Positions 9,679 through 20,289 of a stretch of 64,000 nt of DNA are shown here, in pieces. The stretch is taken from positions 1 to 64,000 of the forward strand of contig JAFJTR010000067.1 of assembly GCA_022559985.1 (NCBI GenBank). The letters are read 5' to 3'. A program made the position numbers and the translations under genes. This stretch comes from Parastagonospora avenae f. sp. tritici 18332-5. Lineage: Eukaryota; Ascomycota; Dothideomycetes; Pleosporales; Phaeosphaeriaceae. Under the pieces are notes generated by a model that was not told the DNA's origin, searched no databases, and was given only the letters and a program-made list of their open reading frames with translations. How positions within the stretch are numbered: position 1 is the stretch's first letter; each line of letters begins with the position of its first letter.

Positions 9679-11872
9679 ATGCCTGCCTTTCCCACCATGG
9701 AGCCGTCGTCGACAAACTCTTCAGACCGCACCCGCGTCGAGTCGCACGAAATGCACGCCGTTGGGCCTGCGCACCCGTCGCCCACGATGCAGCCCGAGCA
9801 GGCCACTGGCCGTACACGCGTGCGCTTCAACAGCTCAGCGGCCGAGATTCCTCCGCCCCCAGAGCGCACCACTACTCGCAGTCGCAGTCGCAGTCGCAGT
9901 CGCAGTCGCAGCTACAGTCGCATCAGCGGGGCAGAGAGCAGCCACAGCAGCAACGACCAGCACACGGCAGACGCCGAAGAGCTGCTCAACGCCCACAACG
10001 CCGGGCGTGCCGGTGCCGACGCCGACAGCGACAGCGACAGGTTCCACGCGCCCGCGCTGGCCGAGTCCGACCAGGACGAGAACTACGCGGTCACGGGCAG
10101 CAGCCAGGGCGGCATCTTCTACCAGCTGCTGCAGGCCTACAAGACCCCCGTGCCCCTCCTCAACGACACGCCTTCCGAGACCAGCACCGCCTCCCCGATA
10201 CGCACAGGGCCGGGCTCCTCGTCGGGCGCCGCCACGCCCTCGCGCAAGAAATGGTACCACGACGTGGAGAGGGGCAACCAGTCGCAAGAGACGCTGGCCA
10301 CGCTCATCGGCGCCTCGGCCAAGCTCGCAAACCCCAACGACAAGAAAGACACCATCCGCCCACACCACAAGCGCACAGCCAGCGGCGGCGTGCTTGCCAA
10401 GGTCTGGAAGGCAAAGGAGGACAAGGACACGCGCATCAAGGTCCATGTTGCCAACATCCTCAAGCGCCAGCAGTACATCATCCGCATGTGCCGCGCCCTG
10501 ATGCTGTTTGGCGCACCCACACATCGCCTCGAGGAGTATCTGGCTGCCACAGCCAAGGTGCTCGAGATCAACAGCCAGTTCCTCTACATTCCCGGATGCA
10601 TGATCATCTCCTTTGACGACGTCCTGACCCAGTAAGTATCGACAACAGCATGTCAACAACCAACACCAAACACCAAACACCAAACTGACCTCTGCAGCAC
10701 CGCCGAAGTCAAGATCGTACGCACCACCCAGGGTGTCAATCTCGGCAAGCTCAAAGACACGCACGAAATCTACAAGGAAGTCATCCACGATGTCATCAGT
10801 CTCGACGAGGCCCTCGTGCGTCTCGACCAAGTCATCAACGCAAAGGACCGTCACAATGTCTGGCTCTGTGTCGTCATGTACGGCCTTGCTAGTGCCGCTG
10901 TATCAGTCTTCTTCAAGGCGCGTCTGATCGACATGCCCATCATCCTCGTCATGGGCTGTTTACTTGGCTTGCTCCAGCTCGTCATCGCACCGCTGTCTAA
11001 AACGTACAGCACCGTCTTTGAAGTCTCTGCTACCATTTTCTTTTCCTGTCTTGCGCGCGCCTTTGGCAGCATCGACAATGGGAACCTTTTTTGTTTCTCT
11101 GCCATAGCGCAAAGTGCTATTGCAATGATCCTTCCTGGCTGGCTTGTGTTGAGCTCGGCTTTGGAGCTCCAATCCCGCGCCATTGTTCCAGGGTCTATTC
11201 GTCTCGTCTTCGCCATCATCTATTCGCTCTTCCTAGGCTACGGCATCACCGTTGGCACAGCCATCTACGGCGCCATCGACTCCAACGCCACCGACCAGAC
11301 TCAGTGCCAGGATCCTCTGAGTCCATACTGGAATTTTCTCTTTGTCCCTCTCTACGTCTTCTTCACCACCTTTACCGTACAGGCCAAGTACAAGCAAATG
11401 CCCGCCATGATTTTCATCGCCACTGCCGGTTACACGGTCAATTTCTTTGCCAACATGAAGTTCTCTTCAAGCGCTCCTATTGCATACACATTCGGCGCCT
11501 TCACCATTGGTGTACTGGCAAATCTTTACAGCCGACTGCGCCACGGCGTCGCTGCCGCAGTTCTGCTCCCCGCTGTCTACGTCCAAGTACCTGGTAGTTT
11601 GGCATCCAGTGGCAGCATCAATTCGGCCCTGAAAACGGCGTCTGCGTTGATCAGAGGTGCTGGTGATGCTGGCGACGTAGGTCATTTCCTCCCAAAGAAG
11701 CACATCGTTTACTAAATCCTTGCAGACAACCACGGACAGTCTCAACGCTATTGTGTTCAACGTCGCTGCGTCCATGATCCAGATCGCAATCGGTCTGACC
11801 GTTGGTCTCTTCATGGCAGCACTGCTTGTGTACCCTCTGGGCAAGAGACGCAGCGGCTTGTGGACACTCTAG
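9679..11872 (+). CDS. ThrE/Prm10-type multi-pass membrane protein (DUF1212 + DUF3815)
   Basis: Three exons, 9679-10631, 10698-11676 and 11726-11872, encode 692 residues. The N-terminal 230 residues are disordered, with an Arg-Ser repeat. From about residue 250 the protein matches the ThrE family: KRQQYIIRMCRALMLFGAPTHRLEEYL, then YIPGCMIISFDD and the first exon junction, followed by about ten hydrophobic segments (for example ARLIDMPIILVMGCLLGLLQ). Bacterial ThrE exports threonine and serine; the yeast relative Prm10 (pheromone-regulated membrane protein 10) has no settled function. The last intron has a TTACTAAAT branch site. The start could also be the ATG at 9700. Long open frames in other phases across exon 1 reflect its GC-rich repetitive coding sequence. 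Confidence 0.9.
9877..9918 (+). repeat. CGCAGT hexanucleotide repeat coding Ser-Arg
   Basis: Five perfect CGCAGT units followed by two imperfect ones, encoding an SRSRSRSRSRS run in the N-terminal disordered part of the ThrE-type protein. Such runs resemble SR-domain phosphorylation tracts, but here it may be neutral microsatellite growth. Confidence 0.85.
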
Positions 11873-14800
11873 AGTATTCCCCCTCCCCTTCATGCATAGC
11901 GACACGGTGTTTTGGCTTCTCAAAATGAGAGACGGCTCTCTTGGCGCTAATCACTCTTAGTATTCAGGCGCGATTATACACATCGTTGCTAAGATTTCCG
12001 GCACGGCACGTGGTGTTTTTACGTGAGGAGAGTGACGTGGAAAGGTAAGCCCCAGCGCGTCCCAAGGTCAAACCCACTGCAGCCATCCGCCGCGAATCCC
12101 GACATACTGCCATTTGCAACCGTGCCACAAGCAGATCTATCTACGGATTCCCATGCAAGCAACGCCGTGGCCTCGGTGCCGGGTCAACAACATAACCACA
12201 GCTGTCAGACCAATGCGCTTCGCCCCCTCTGCACACCAGCTCGGATCCTTCCTACCGTATCATCTCCTGCTGCAGCACTTCCTTGCAGCACTTCCCGAGC
12301 AATCCACGAAAATCACAATCCACCCTCCACGGATCAGGCCACACCAAACCAGGACCAGCTCATAACGACAACATCCGCGCATCTTTGGTGACTTCCTCCC
12401 TCTCCATTGCCCGAAAGACTTACTTGCAGTTGTGTCATCCTCTCGATAATGCCTCCTGCTCCGAATCACTTGCGTACTGTGACACTTTTGTTTACCGATG
12501 CTCCTGTCCAAATGTCAGACGGTGCTATCTGATCAAAACCTCAGTAGTTGTCACAAACTCATCATGTTAACATGTTATGATAATTGACCATAGTAAACAG
12601 TCCTGTAGTATATAGTGCTTGTAACACCGCAAGAAGACGCCTCGTTCCTATGCGTAAGTAGCATTGCTTTCATCATGTCACCGACTCTGTGGATCCTTGT
12701 TAGTCTTGGTGCTTTGGTTGATATGTATGTCTATACGTAGTCTCTTTACTCTCACTGCTTGAACTGTCAATACATCGGAACTGTTATGCTTTATTCCCCA
12801 CCATAACCTTGCTGTACCCTGTCGGATCTTCTAAATGCATATTATTCTGTGCGTTCACGCCTTGTACAACAAACGATGGCTTGTAGAAGGCGTTCTCTGG
12901 CCCTGGTGTATGTAGACATGGTTTTTAGATCACGCAACAAGTGCGGTAAGATGACACTGTATGAGTTCTAGTCTTCGTAGCGTTTGTCATTCTGCAATAA
13001 AGAATCTTGTTATGTTCCAACAAGGGTTCGCCAGATGCGATGGATTGGAAATCCGACGAACTGCGTCGGGGGCTGACGTGGCACTGCGCAATATTTTCCG
13101 GACAGTCTATCTCAGGGATCTACCTTGGAGTTTCCGGTTCAAATCATCGTCGCCGACATACTTGTCTTCCACATATTCAAGTTCTGGGCTGATGAAAGCA
13201 TACGCATCGCACTTTAGGCCCTTGAGAACTAAAGCAGACCAGCTTTACATACATCTACTCGCTGTTCAAGGCCCATCTAGCTGGTGTGGCTGTCGAAGGG
13301 AAATATACATGTACTCGAGGTCGGGAATGACATGTCACTTTGCAGCTCCGCCGACATCTGAGGCCGTCAAAGCTTGGTATACTTCTTACGACGCTGCAAG
13401 CGGTCTGTAGACCGGGATCAGATTCGTTGCTGTGTCGCTAGTGCCCGCCGTGATCTGCCGCCGTACTTCTCAGCTTCGTACGAAAAGATCTCCTCTACGA
13501 AACTAACCCGTTTAGAGACTATGATAATGTTTACGAGACCTGCGCAAGCACGCCTTTGGGGTGATTGCCTTTGCTCGTGCCGGAAGAGCCCGCCGACAGA
13601 TTTCAGTTGTTTGATGTTCGACTGTAAGGTGTTTCATGCCATAGTTTTGCTTTCATTAGTCTATCGCTTGCTCGAACAATGTGATGCAAACTATCCCACG
13701 TTCCAGTTCTATACAGACAGAGGTTTCTTCTTGTCCGTTCTCCTAGTCGGATAAGGAGGGCAATAATCTTATCCGGCTGAAGTTGCTGCATGCTTGCCGC
13801 AGGGTCTGGGATAGTGGTGTCAGCAGCGGGGTAGAAATGCCGTCCTCTGTTATCGATCGCGGGATATCGCCCTGCAGTGCCGAGCCGAAAGGCGGAGCGG
13901 CATACTAGGGCCTGGTTGGAAGACTATATCTGACGAGACTGAGCATGGCAATAGAGGTCATTCGCATCTGCACGCCTGAACCGATGGTTAGGCAACGGTG
14001 ACAAACCGGAGAAGTGGTCGGGTATCTCCTATTCCCATCCAAGTATTTCAGGCTGCAGCGGATATTTCTTGCATTTTCTGAGTGTTTGAAGAGTGGATCG
14101 TCAATGCATGAATAAGTCACACCTCTAAGCCAATCTTTTTGGTCCTTGACCACATCTAAAAAGATCGCTGGCATACCCGATTACGGGTGTCCTTTCACGT
14201 GGCATCGCTCGTATTTAGATGTAAACATGCAATACACAAGATCTCCATCCATTGTTTGACAATAGACAGTGTTGGTGAGCGCGACAAGTGGTCGTTGATA
14301 CGAAGACATTCGCAAGGTCACTCGCGATGTGCGATTCGTCCCATGACATGCATTTGAAATCCTATAGTATGGGTGCGTCGGATTGGTGATTCAAGGACGT
14401 CTCGAAGATGATTGACGCAGCTGATGAGTACCTACACCATCGTCAGCGCAACTTGAATCTTCTATGGCAGCTAGGGATGCTAAAGCACCTTTCGATCTCG
14501 GTTCGCACTCTGCCCCATGCTATCCTGACTGGGAGGGTTCTAGTGCTTGGACCGTTACGATGACGCATCCCACTTCACTGCCTTCTTGAGGCAACAGCGG
14601 CTGCATTGCATTCAGCGTCACAGCACTAACAGCTCCACCGTGATGAAGGCTCGTTCCCGCTTCGGTGGTTGGTTGACAGCGAAGAAGAAAGTCGGTGACT
14701 GCAGCTGCCCGGTGTGCTGCAAACTTCACCGGAAATAGTTAGCGCAGGTCAGCTCTAAGTTACGACCGAGATTCGGCATCCACCATCCATCACAGTCCCA

Positions 14801-15753
14801 GCTCCTGTGTCTCCCAGCCCATGGATCTGACTCGCAGTGGCATACACTCTTCAGCGTAACCCTATTTAACTATATTCTTGTTACATAATCCATAGTCCGT
14901 GTGAAGCTCGTATATTCCTCGCCCTTCTTTTCGAGACCTCGCGCACATGCCTAACAGGTTTGCACATGGCACAAGTATCATCTCCACAGTCTTGGATAGC
15001 ACATGTACCCATGGTAGGTTGCTTCCCAATCTTGGCATGTCTAGCCCTGCCATGTATTGTCTGTAAGAAAGGCTCAAGTAGGCAGTTGTTAGGCTGGACA
15101 GACCTTCGAGAACACAATGTCAGATTCTCTGTCGGTACGAAAATTATGATAAATGACTGGCCTGTTTCCTGCAAGACTCGCTCGTCGTTACCGCTTGTGG
15201 CTTAGCAGCGATGCAGTTCACTTTTTATCACAGACCCGATACGGTATAGCGTACGCCGTTCTTGTCGACCCTGGCTCCACTTTGCTGCTGGTGCCGCTCT
15301 TCGAGCCACTTGAGTACGAGCAGAGTATCCCTAAGAAGCTTGCCGCACTGTTGGTGCGTGATCTCACGCGTGTGCCGGTATGAGGTTGGACCGTCATGCC
15401 TCTCACCACAGCGTTGAGCATGCAGTCTTGCACAAAGCCACATCGACAGGGTTCAATGTGGCCGGTTTACGCGAGCAGCTTTGTAGAGACTGAACTACAT
15501 CCCTGCTCAGGCCGCTGCGTCCGATACGGGATATCCGTAACGTCTGTTTCCCATGTGAACCACTGTATATAATCCCAGCTTGCCCTCCGCTACGTAAGCC
15601 TGTCTCCACCACATAGACCTCTTGACTTTTGGAAATTCCGCCCTGCAACCTAGGCTTCCGACTTCAATCCATTGTAGGCAGAAGATAAAGCGGCTTGAAC
15701 CCCTCAAGACGTTCGATTTCGCGTCGTCACCTCAGCTACCGCAAGAGCCTAGC
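11873..15753. other. Gene-poor 3.9 kb region upstream of bZIP gene
   Basis: No open frame here has a recognisable domain or convincing splicing; the longest are about 120-150 codons and lack motifs. Base composition is mixed and not strongly AT-rich, so it is not an obvious mutated transposon island. It could be the long promoter/leader of the bZIP gene, hold non-coding RNA, or be decayed sequence. An alternative in-frame ATG for the bZIP protein lies at 15622. Confidence 0.4.
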
Positions 15754-16536
15754 ATGGACTCTCAATTGTTTGATTACTGGATGGCGCAGGGAAACTGTAT
15801 CGCACCATCACATCAGACCACAGGGTTTGAGATGTCACCCGATCTTGCCAAGGTCCCCAGTCTCAGCGGCTCTCCGGTAAGAAGATGACGCGATTTTCTC
15901 TTAATGTATATCGTTAATCCAGTATAGGTCTCTTCTACCTACGACGCATTCTCTGCCCCAGTCCATTCAGCCTACTATCCTCATATTGTGGAGGAGCAAA
16001 TGCAGTTCGGCTCATATCCCATGCCAATGACACCGTCAGATTTCGGTTCGGATCACGACAGTCCTTACTGCAGTTCTCCTCCAGCGCCACTTGCCAAACC
16101 CGTATTTACGCCCGTACATAGCCCACAGATGACAGAGAGGACACCTGTTACCTCTGGTGTAAGTTCAAGCCTGAGCGACCTTCATCAGAATCATTGCTAA
16201 TCTAGCAAAAAGCGACGACGTGCACAAAATCGAGCCGCCCAACGCGCATTTCGTGAGCGCAAGGAGAAGCATGCCCGCGATCTTGAATCACAGCTATCGC
16301 TCCTGACCGATAGATACAACAAGCTCGAAGTCTCGCATTCTGAACTTAACGCTGCATACGAGAAACTCAGGAAAACCATTGAGCTTTTGACGCAAGACGA
16401 TGACGCCGATGGTGAATATGAAGAAGGAGTGGCGCCGCAACGGAGAAGCAGCAATTCAGACACGCTTCGCAGGCTGCTCGATATCATACATGGCGAATTC
16501 AAGAGCATCGCATCGGTGAAAGCCGAGAGTCCTTGA
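15754..16536 (+). CDS. Yap-type bZIP transcription factor
   Basis: Three exons, 15754-15876, 15928-16158 and 16213-16536, give 225 residues. The basic region RRRAQNRAAQRAFRERKEKH with the Yap/Pap1 signature (N-R-A-A-Q-R-A-F-R) opens exon 3, followed by a leucine-zipper heptad pattern (LESQLSLLTDRYNKLEVSHSELNAAYEKLRK region). The N-terminal half is Ser/Pro/Tyr-rich and probably an activation region. No Cys-rich domains as in Yap1 are seen, so redox sensing is not implied. Exon 3 joins in frame only if the acceptor at 16211-16212 is used; the nearby TCTAG ending at 16205 would shift frame. An in-frame upstream ATG at 15622 exists. Confidence 0.85.
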
Positions 16537-18015
16537 AAGGAATCTATACGCGCTTTCTTTGTCCATGTCTCATGTCGAGCTTGATTTATAACTATACCCA
16601 GTTTCTAGTCTCTATTAGATCGATCAAAGGTAGCGTAAATACTTTAACGTTCTGCCGTCGCCTTCTCGCTACCTTTAGGATGGATTTCCCTAGGATTTGG
16701 GCAAGTCGGTCGTTTGGACACTGCAGTGTTCTAGATGGTGTTGTCAGTTAGTCAGGCTCGTTGTCAGAGTTATTATATTTATAGAAACGGCCAATATACG
16801 AAGACATGAGTACAAAAGCTACATCACTTGTATTCACTTCGCCATACGATTCAAGTACTCTTTCCAGACAGCTATTGTGTTTGAGTCTACCACTCCCTCA
16901 TACAACTCAATTTCTGACTCGTTCGATACGTGAAACGAAGCAAATGAAGCATTTTCAGTGAATAATCATACTTCTATCATTGCCCGAACCGAAGCAGGCT
17001 AAGCTAGCGAATGGAGCATAGGCAAGATCTGGGGCCGTGGCGCAGCCTCCTCGCCCTCGCTCGAAAAGTGCCTGAGACGCGTCCCGACACCGAGTATGGT
17101 TCGTGGAAGTGGAGGCTGAACAACGCATGTGTGCACGAGCTACTTCGTGAAGTCTAAAAATAGAATGAAGTCGTAGGATCAAGATTGCATGGTTTGTAGG
17201 CTATATATTGCGCCCGTTGGTTCAACAGGCAACGTAAACAGTGTTCATGATTCGGTATGCGCGATGTTTACGATAAGGGCGACCGTGAAGTTGTGGAAAG
17301 ACGCTCACCTACAGCATCTCTGTGCCGGAACTGCCCTAGTGATTCAGTAGCCGCGCCACGGGTGTCTAGACAGTACAGGTAGGCTGAGATGCTGGGGATT
17401 TACTCGGGACGGGTTTGGCTCGTGAAATTTACTGTGGTTGCGCATCATCTTGCGTTTGCTGTTTCGATGGTATACTGTGTGTGTGATTCCCGGTGGAGTA
17501 TCGTGCAGCCCCCATGCGACCTTGGCCGAGCTTGAGCTGAAAGCAAACGGCCCCTTGATAAAGTGGCAATAGAAGGCCGCATCGAAGGTCCTACATAGGG
17601 ACAAAACAAATTGGGTTCAATAGTGAACTTGAAGCTGACTTTGTGGGCGAGCGGTATGGCTATAAAGTATCGTCCATCGCAACTAGTTGCTGTTTTCTCA
17701 TCGTATCTGAAAGCCGTACTAGGAAAATCAGACAGCATTCTACAATCCAATACGAAGAGCATGGAGAGGAACAACCATGTAGGAAGAGCAGATGTGAAAG
17801 TAAAAATAGTATTAGGATTGACGGGTGTGCAGGAGAGTTCAACCAACACGACCAAAGTTTGTAGCCAGAAGGTTACCAGCCATCCCTCCGTACCTCCCCC
17901 TTGTTACACCCGTCCATCTGTCCCAAAAAATGCGCATGAGACTCCCAGACGTCTAAAGAACCCTTCCGACACAGGGTCTACGACACGAAGCTCGTAGCAT
18001 GGTGAGCTTCAGCTC
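16537..18015. other. Intergenic region, no supported gene
   Basis: About 1.5 kb between convergent genes. AT-rich patches occur near 16750-16920. Open frames up to 136 codons overlap on both strands around 17445-17997 but have no recognisable features. Confidence 0.4.
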
Positions 18016-18495
18016 CTAGCATACAATGTTGCCCGCAAACGCATCAGTAGCCTGACCTTCCGGTGCAGGTACAAAGTCCTCACTCGTCAGCGCCCTGTCG
18101 AAGAACAAACAGCCAGTGGAGAGCTGCCCACCCGGCGTTCCATAGTATCCTGCGGGTATAACGAGGTTCTCTGCCCAGAATGCTGTCTTGCATTCGACAT
18201 GGTAGCCATAGCCATAACACTGCTCGAGACACTGCTGTGCCATGGCTGTTTTATTCGCTGAGAACGAGCCGTAGTATGCGTTATATAGTAGAGCGTCGTT
18301 GGTCGACGGTGCGGGCTGGTAGGACGTCGAGTCTGAGCTCGGCAGGGGATCGGAGACGCTGCACGTTGGCGGGATCGGAACGATAGCAGGGCCGCCTGCA
18401 CGAGCTGTGATGCCCTTCGTCGCGGCCGGGAGAGCGTTCGCGATGCCCGATAATGCGCCAATTGACAGCAAGCTGATGGGGTGGGAGAGCTTCAT
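18016..18495 (-). CDS. Small secreted six-cysteine protein
   Basis: Frame of 159 residues from the ATG at 18495; an in-frame ATG 15 codons upstream (18540) would place charged residues before the signal peptide and is less likely. Residues 1-21 (MKLSHPISLLSIGALSGIANA) have the basic start, hydrophobic core and small residues of a secretion signal, with cleavage expected near ANA/LPA. The mature part has six cysteines, two of them in CLEQCYGYG, one in GCLFF and one as the last residue, suggesting three disulfides. There is one N-glycosylation sequon (NKT). Size, secretion and cysteine content fit a candidate effector or cell-surface protein; no named family recognised. Confidence 0.75.
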   Translation of the reverse strand: MKLSHPISLLSIGALSGIANALPAATKGITARAGGPAIVPIPPTCSVSDPLPSSDSTSYQPAPSTNDALLYNAYYGSFSANKTAMAQQCLEQCYGYGYHVECKTAFWAENLVIPAGYYGTPGGQLSTGCLFFDRALTSEDFVPAPEGQATDAFAGNIVC

Positions 18496-19400
18496 TTTCG
18501 AGGATGGAGGTTGGGCAGCTGCGCCGATGATTCGTCTCAAGGATGATTACAACTCAAAGTCGCAAATCAGAAGCGTGTTTAGGCTTATTTCTGCGTGCAG
18601 GAGATGTGCTTTTATATTCACGATTCGTGTTATCGAGGCGACAAAGGTGATGCTGCTGTTGCCCGTCAGCACTCAGCCGCAACCTGATGTTGTGCGCAGC
18701 CAACGATACGATGATCCCAGCACCGCCGCTTCTGCCAGCCTATCGTGTGACGGCTCAACAGAGCCTCGCATGATGAACCTTCGTGTGCTGCTGGCAAATG
18801 CGACCGATGTAACCGGCGGGTTACCAGGTTCGGGACGCGCTTCCAGAGATGACATCAACCGTGCGGCATCTCATTGTTCATCGACACGACTTAGTCGGTC
18901 GCGCGTTCATCTATGTGCGGCGGTCGTTTTCTTTCTGGTCGACACGAGATTATGCTGGAGCTAGGTCAATGTCTTGCAGCGTTGGCGAAGGTGTGGTGAG
19001 ATCAATTAGAGCCTTTCCTTTCAAGCGCTGACCTCTATCGATAAGCAGTGCTCCCTATGATGCTACCTATCTATGATGTCGCTGATGTTCAGAGACATGC
19101 ACAGACTTCGGTGCGACCCGACCCGGGTTGTCCAGGTTCCTACGAAAGTTTACTCAAGGGTCCTCAAGGGCATCTCAGGGGAAGGCTAGCCTCGTCGTAC
19201 TTTCCAGCGTTTGACGCCAATAATCATGGTGTGGACGCAGTGACGACACCATTTTAGAAGCGTCAACGGTGTCAAGACTAACTCGTAGGCCGCGATTTGT
19301 ATCACGATGGGAACCCTACATTGATTGTTTACTTACACCATCTTCCTTGAGCAACAAAGGCCTGTAAATCGAAACACCTGATCAGAAGTCTGCTTGCACC
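18496..19400. promoter_or_regulatory. Divergent intergenic region of 0.9 kb
   Basis: Lies between divergently transcribed genes for the secreted cysteine protein and the lipocalin-like protein, so both promoters should be here. A long plus-strand open frame (18407-18964) is mostly antisense to the secreted protein's start and lacks motifs. Nothing else is seen. Confidence 0.4.
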
Positions 19401-19952
19401 ATGGCCGCCCCGCCCTCGAAAACCCTCCAGTCCCTCTCAGGGAACTGGAAACTAAACAAGTCTTGCTCTGATGACTTCGCCTCCGTACTCGCGCTCCAAG
19501 GCGTGGGCTTACTCGTCCGCAAAGCCGCCACCGCCGCATCCATCCACCTGAAGATTACTCAATCTGACGAGCAACACATCAAAATGGCTCAGTCAGTCAC
19601 CAGCGGCAAAATTGCCGGCACTACCGAAGACTACACGTTAGACTGGGAATGGCGCAGCAACAAGGATGCTTTCTTCGGGGACGTAGCAGGCCGTAGTCGC
19701 TGGGTTAGTGTTGATGAGGGTGAGAAGAGTGAAGTTATAGCAGCTGGAGGTGGCGGTTGGATCGAGGGTGACAGTAGTGGGAAACTCATTGAAGCGCAGG
19801 GCAAGAAGGAAAATGGGGATTGGGAAGCTCATCACCTATGGGGGTTCGAAATCGTAGATGGGGAAAGGCGACATACTAGACGCGTCTACGTGAAGAATAT
19901 CAAGGGGGAAGAGCTGAGAGTCAGGATGGTGTATGATTTTGTAGAAGAGTGA
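19401..19952 (+). CDS. Lipocalin/FABP-like small fungal protein
   Basis: Intronless frame of 183 residues starting MAAPPSKTLQSLSGNWKLNK. The GxW motif near the N-terminus (LSGNWKLN, residues 12-19) followed by alternating hydrophobic/polar strands and a C-terminal RVYVKN...VRMVYDF pair is typical of calycin-fold proteins (lipocalins and fatty-acid-binding proteins). No signal peptide is visible, so it is probably cytosolic. The family in filamentous fungi is mostly uncharacterised; binding of a small hydrophobic ligand is inference from the fold. Confidence 0.75.
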   Translation: MAAPPSKTLQSLSGNWKLNKSCSDDFASVLALQGVGLLVRKAATAASIHLKITQSDEQHIKMAQSVTSGKIAGTTEDYTLDWEWRSNKDAFFGDVAGRSRWVSVDEGEKSEVIAAGGGGWIEGDSSGKLIEAQGKKENGDWEAHHLWGFEIVDGERRHTRRVYVKNIKGEELRVRMVYDFVEE

Positions 19953-20289
19953 ACATCGCCCACGATTTCAGAAGATACCAAGTTGGGAACGGATTGATAT
20001 ACAAACATCAGCCCCCCCCGGTTTCTTTCTTCTGTAGTCCTCATGTTCATCAATGCCATATAAATGTCCCCACCTTTATGTATAGACGTCCAAGCGGATA
20101 TTTATCTCATTGCGTTCAACATTTGCTGGGTGGAAACACAAACCAGATAAGGGGAATAAATCCATTATGTTATAAGCTAGCCAGCAATTAAATTGTCAAC
20201 TTCGCTGCTAGGTCACTCGCAACTCAACACCATGACGAGAAAATGTCACCTTCTTGCCAGACAGTTACCGGGGATCACCACGCAGCTCT
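19953..20289. other. Convergent 3' intergenic region
   Basis: Spacer between the lipocalin-like gene and the end of the repetitive secreted-protein gene, which face each other. Contains a C8 run near 20012-20019 and AT-rich sequence around 20150-20190, consistent with 3' ends. No gene. Confidence 0.5.

Noticed and set aside
9542..10501. Plus-strand open frame of 319 codons, Pro/Arg/Ala-rich
   Set aside because: Shifted frame of the same exon; the composition is an artefact of the repeat.
9835..10854. Minus-strand open frame of 339 codons
   Set aside because: It is antisense to exon 1 of the ThrE-type gene and caused by its GC-rich repetitive coding sequence.
17611..17997. Plus-strand open frame of 128 codons
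   Set aside because: No recognisable domain, overlaps an equally long minus-strand frame, no start context or splice evidence.
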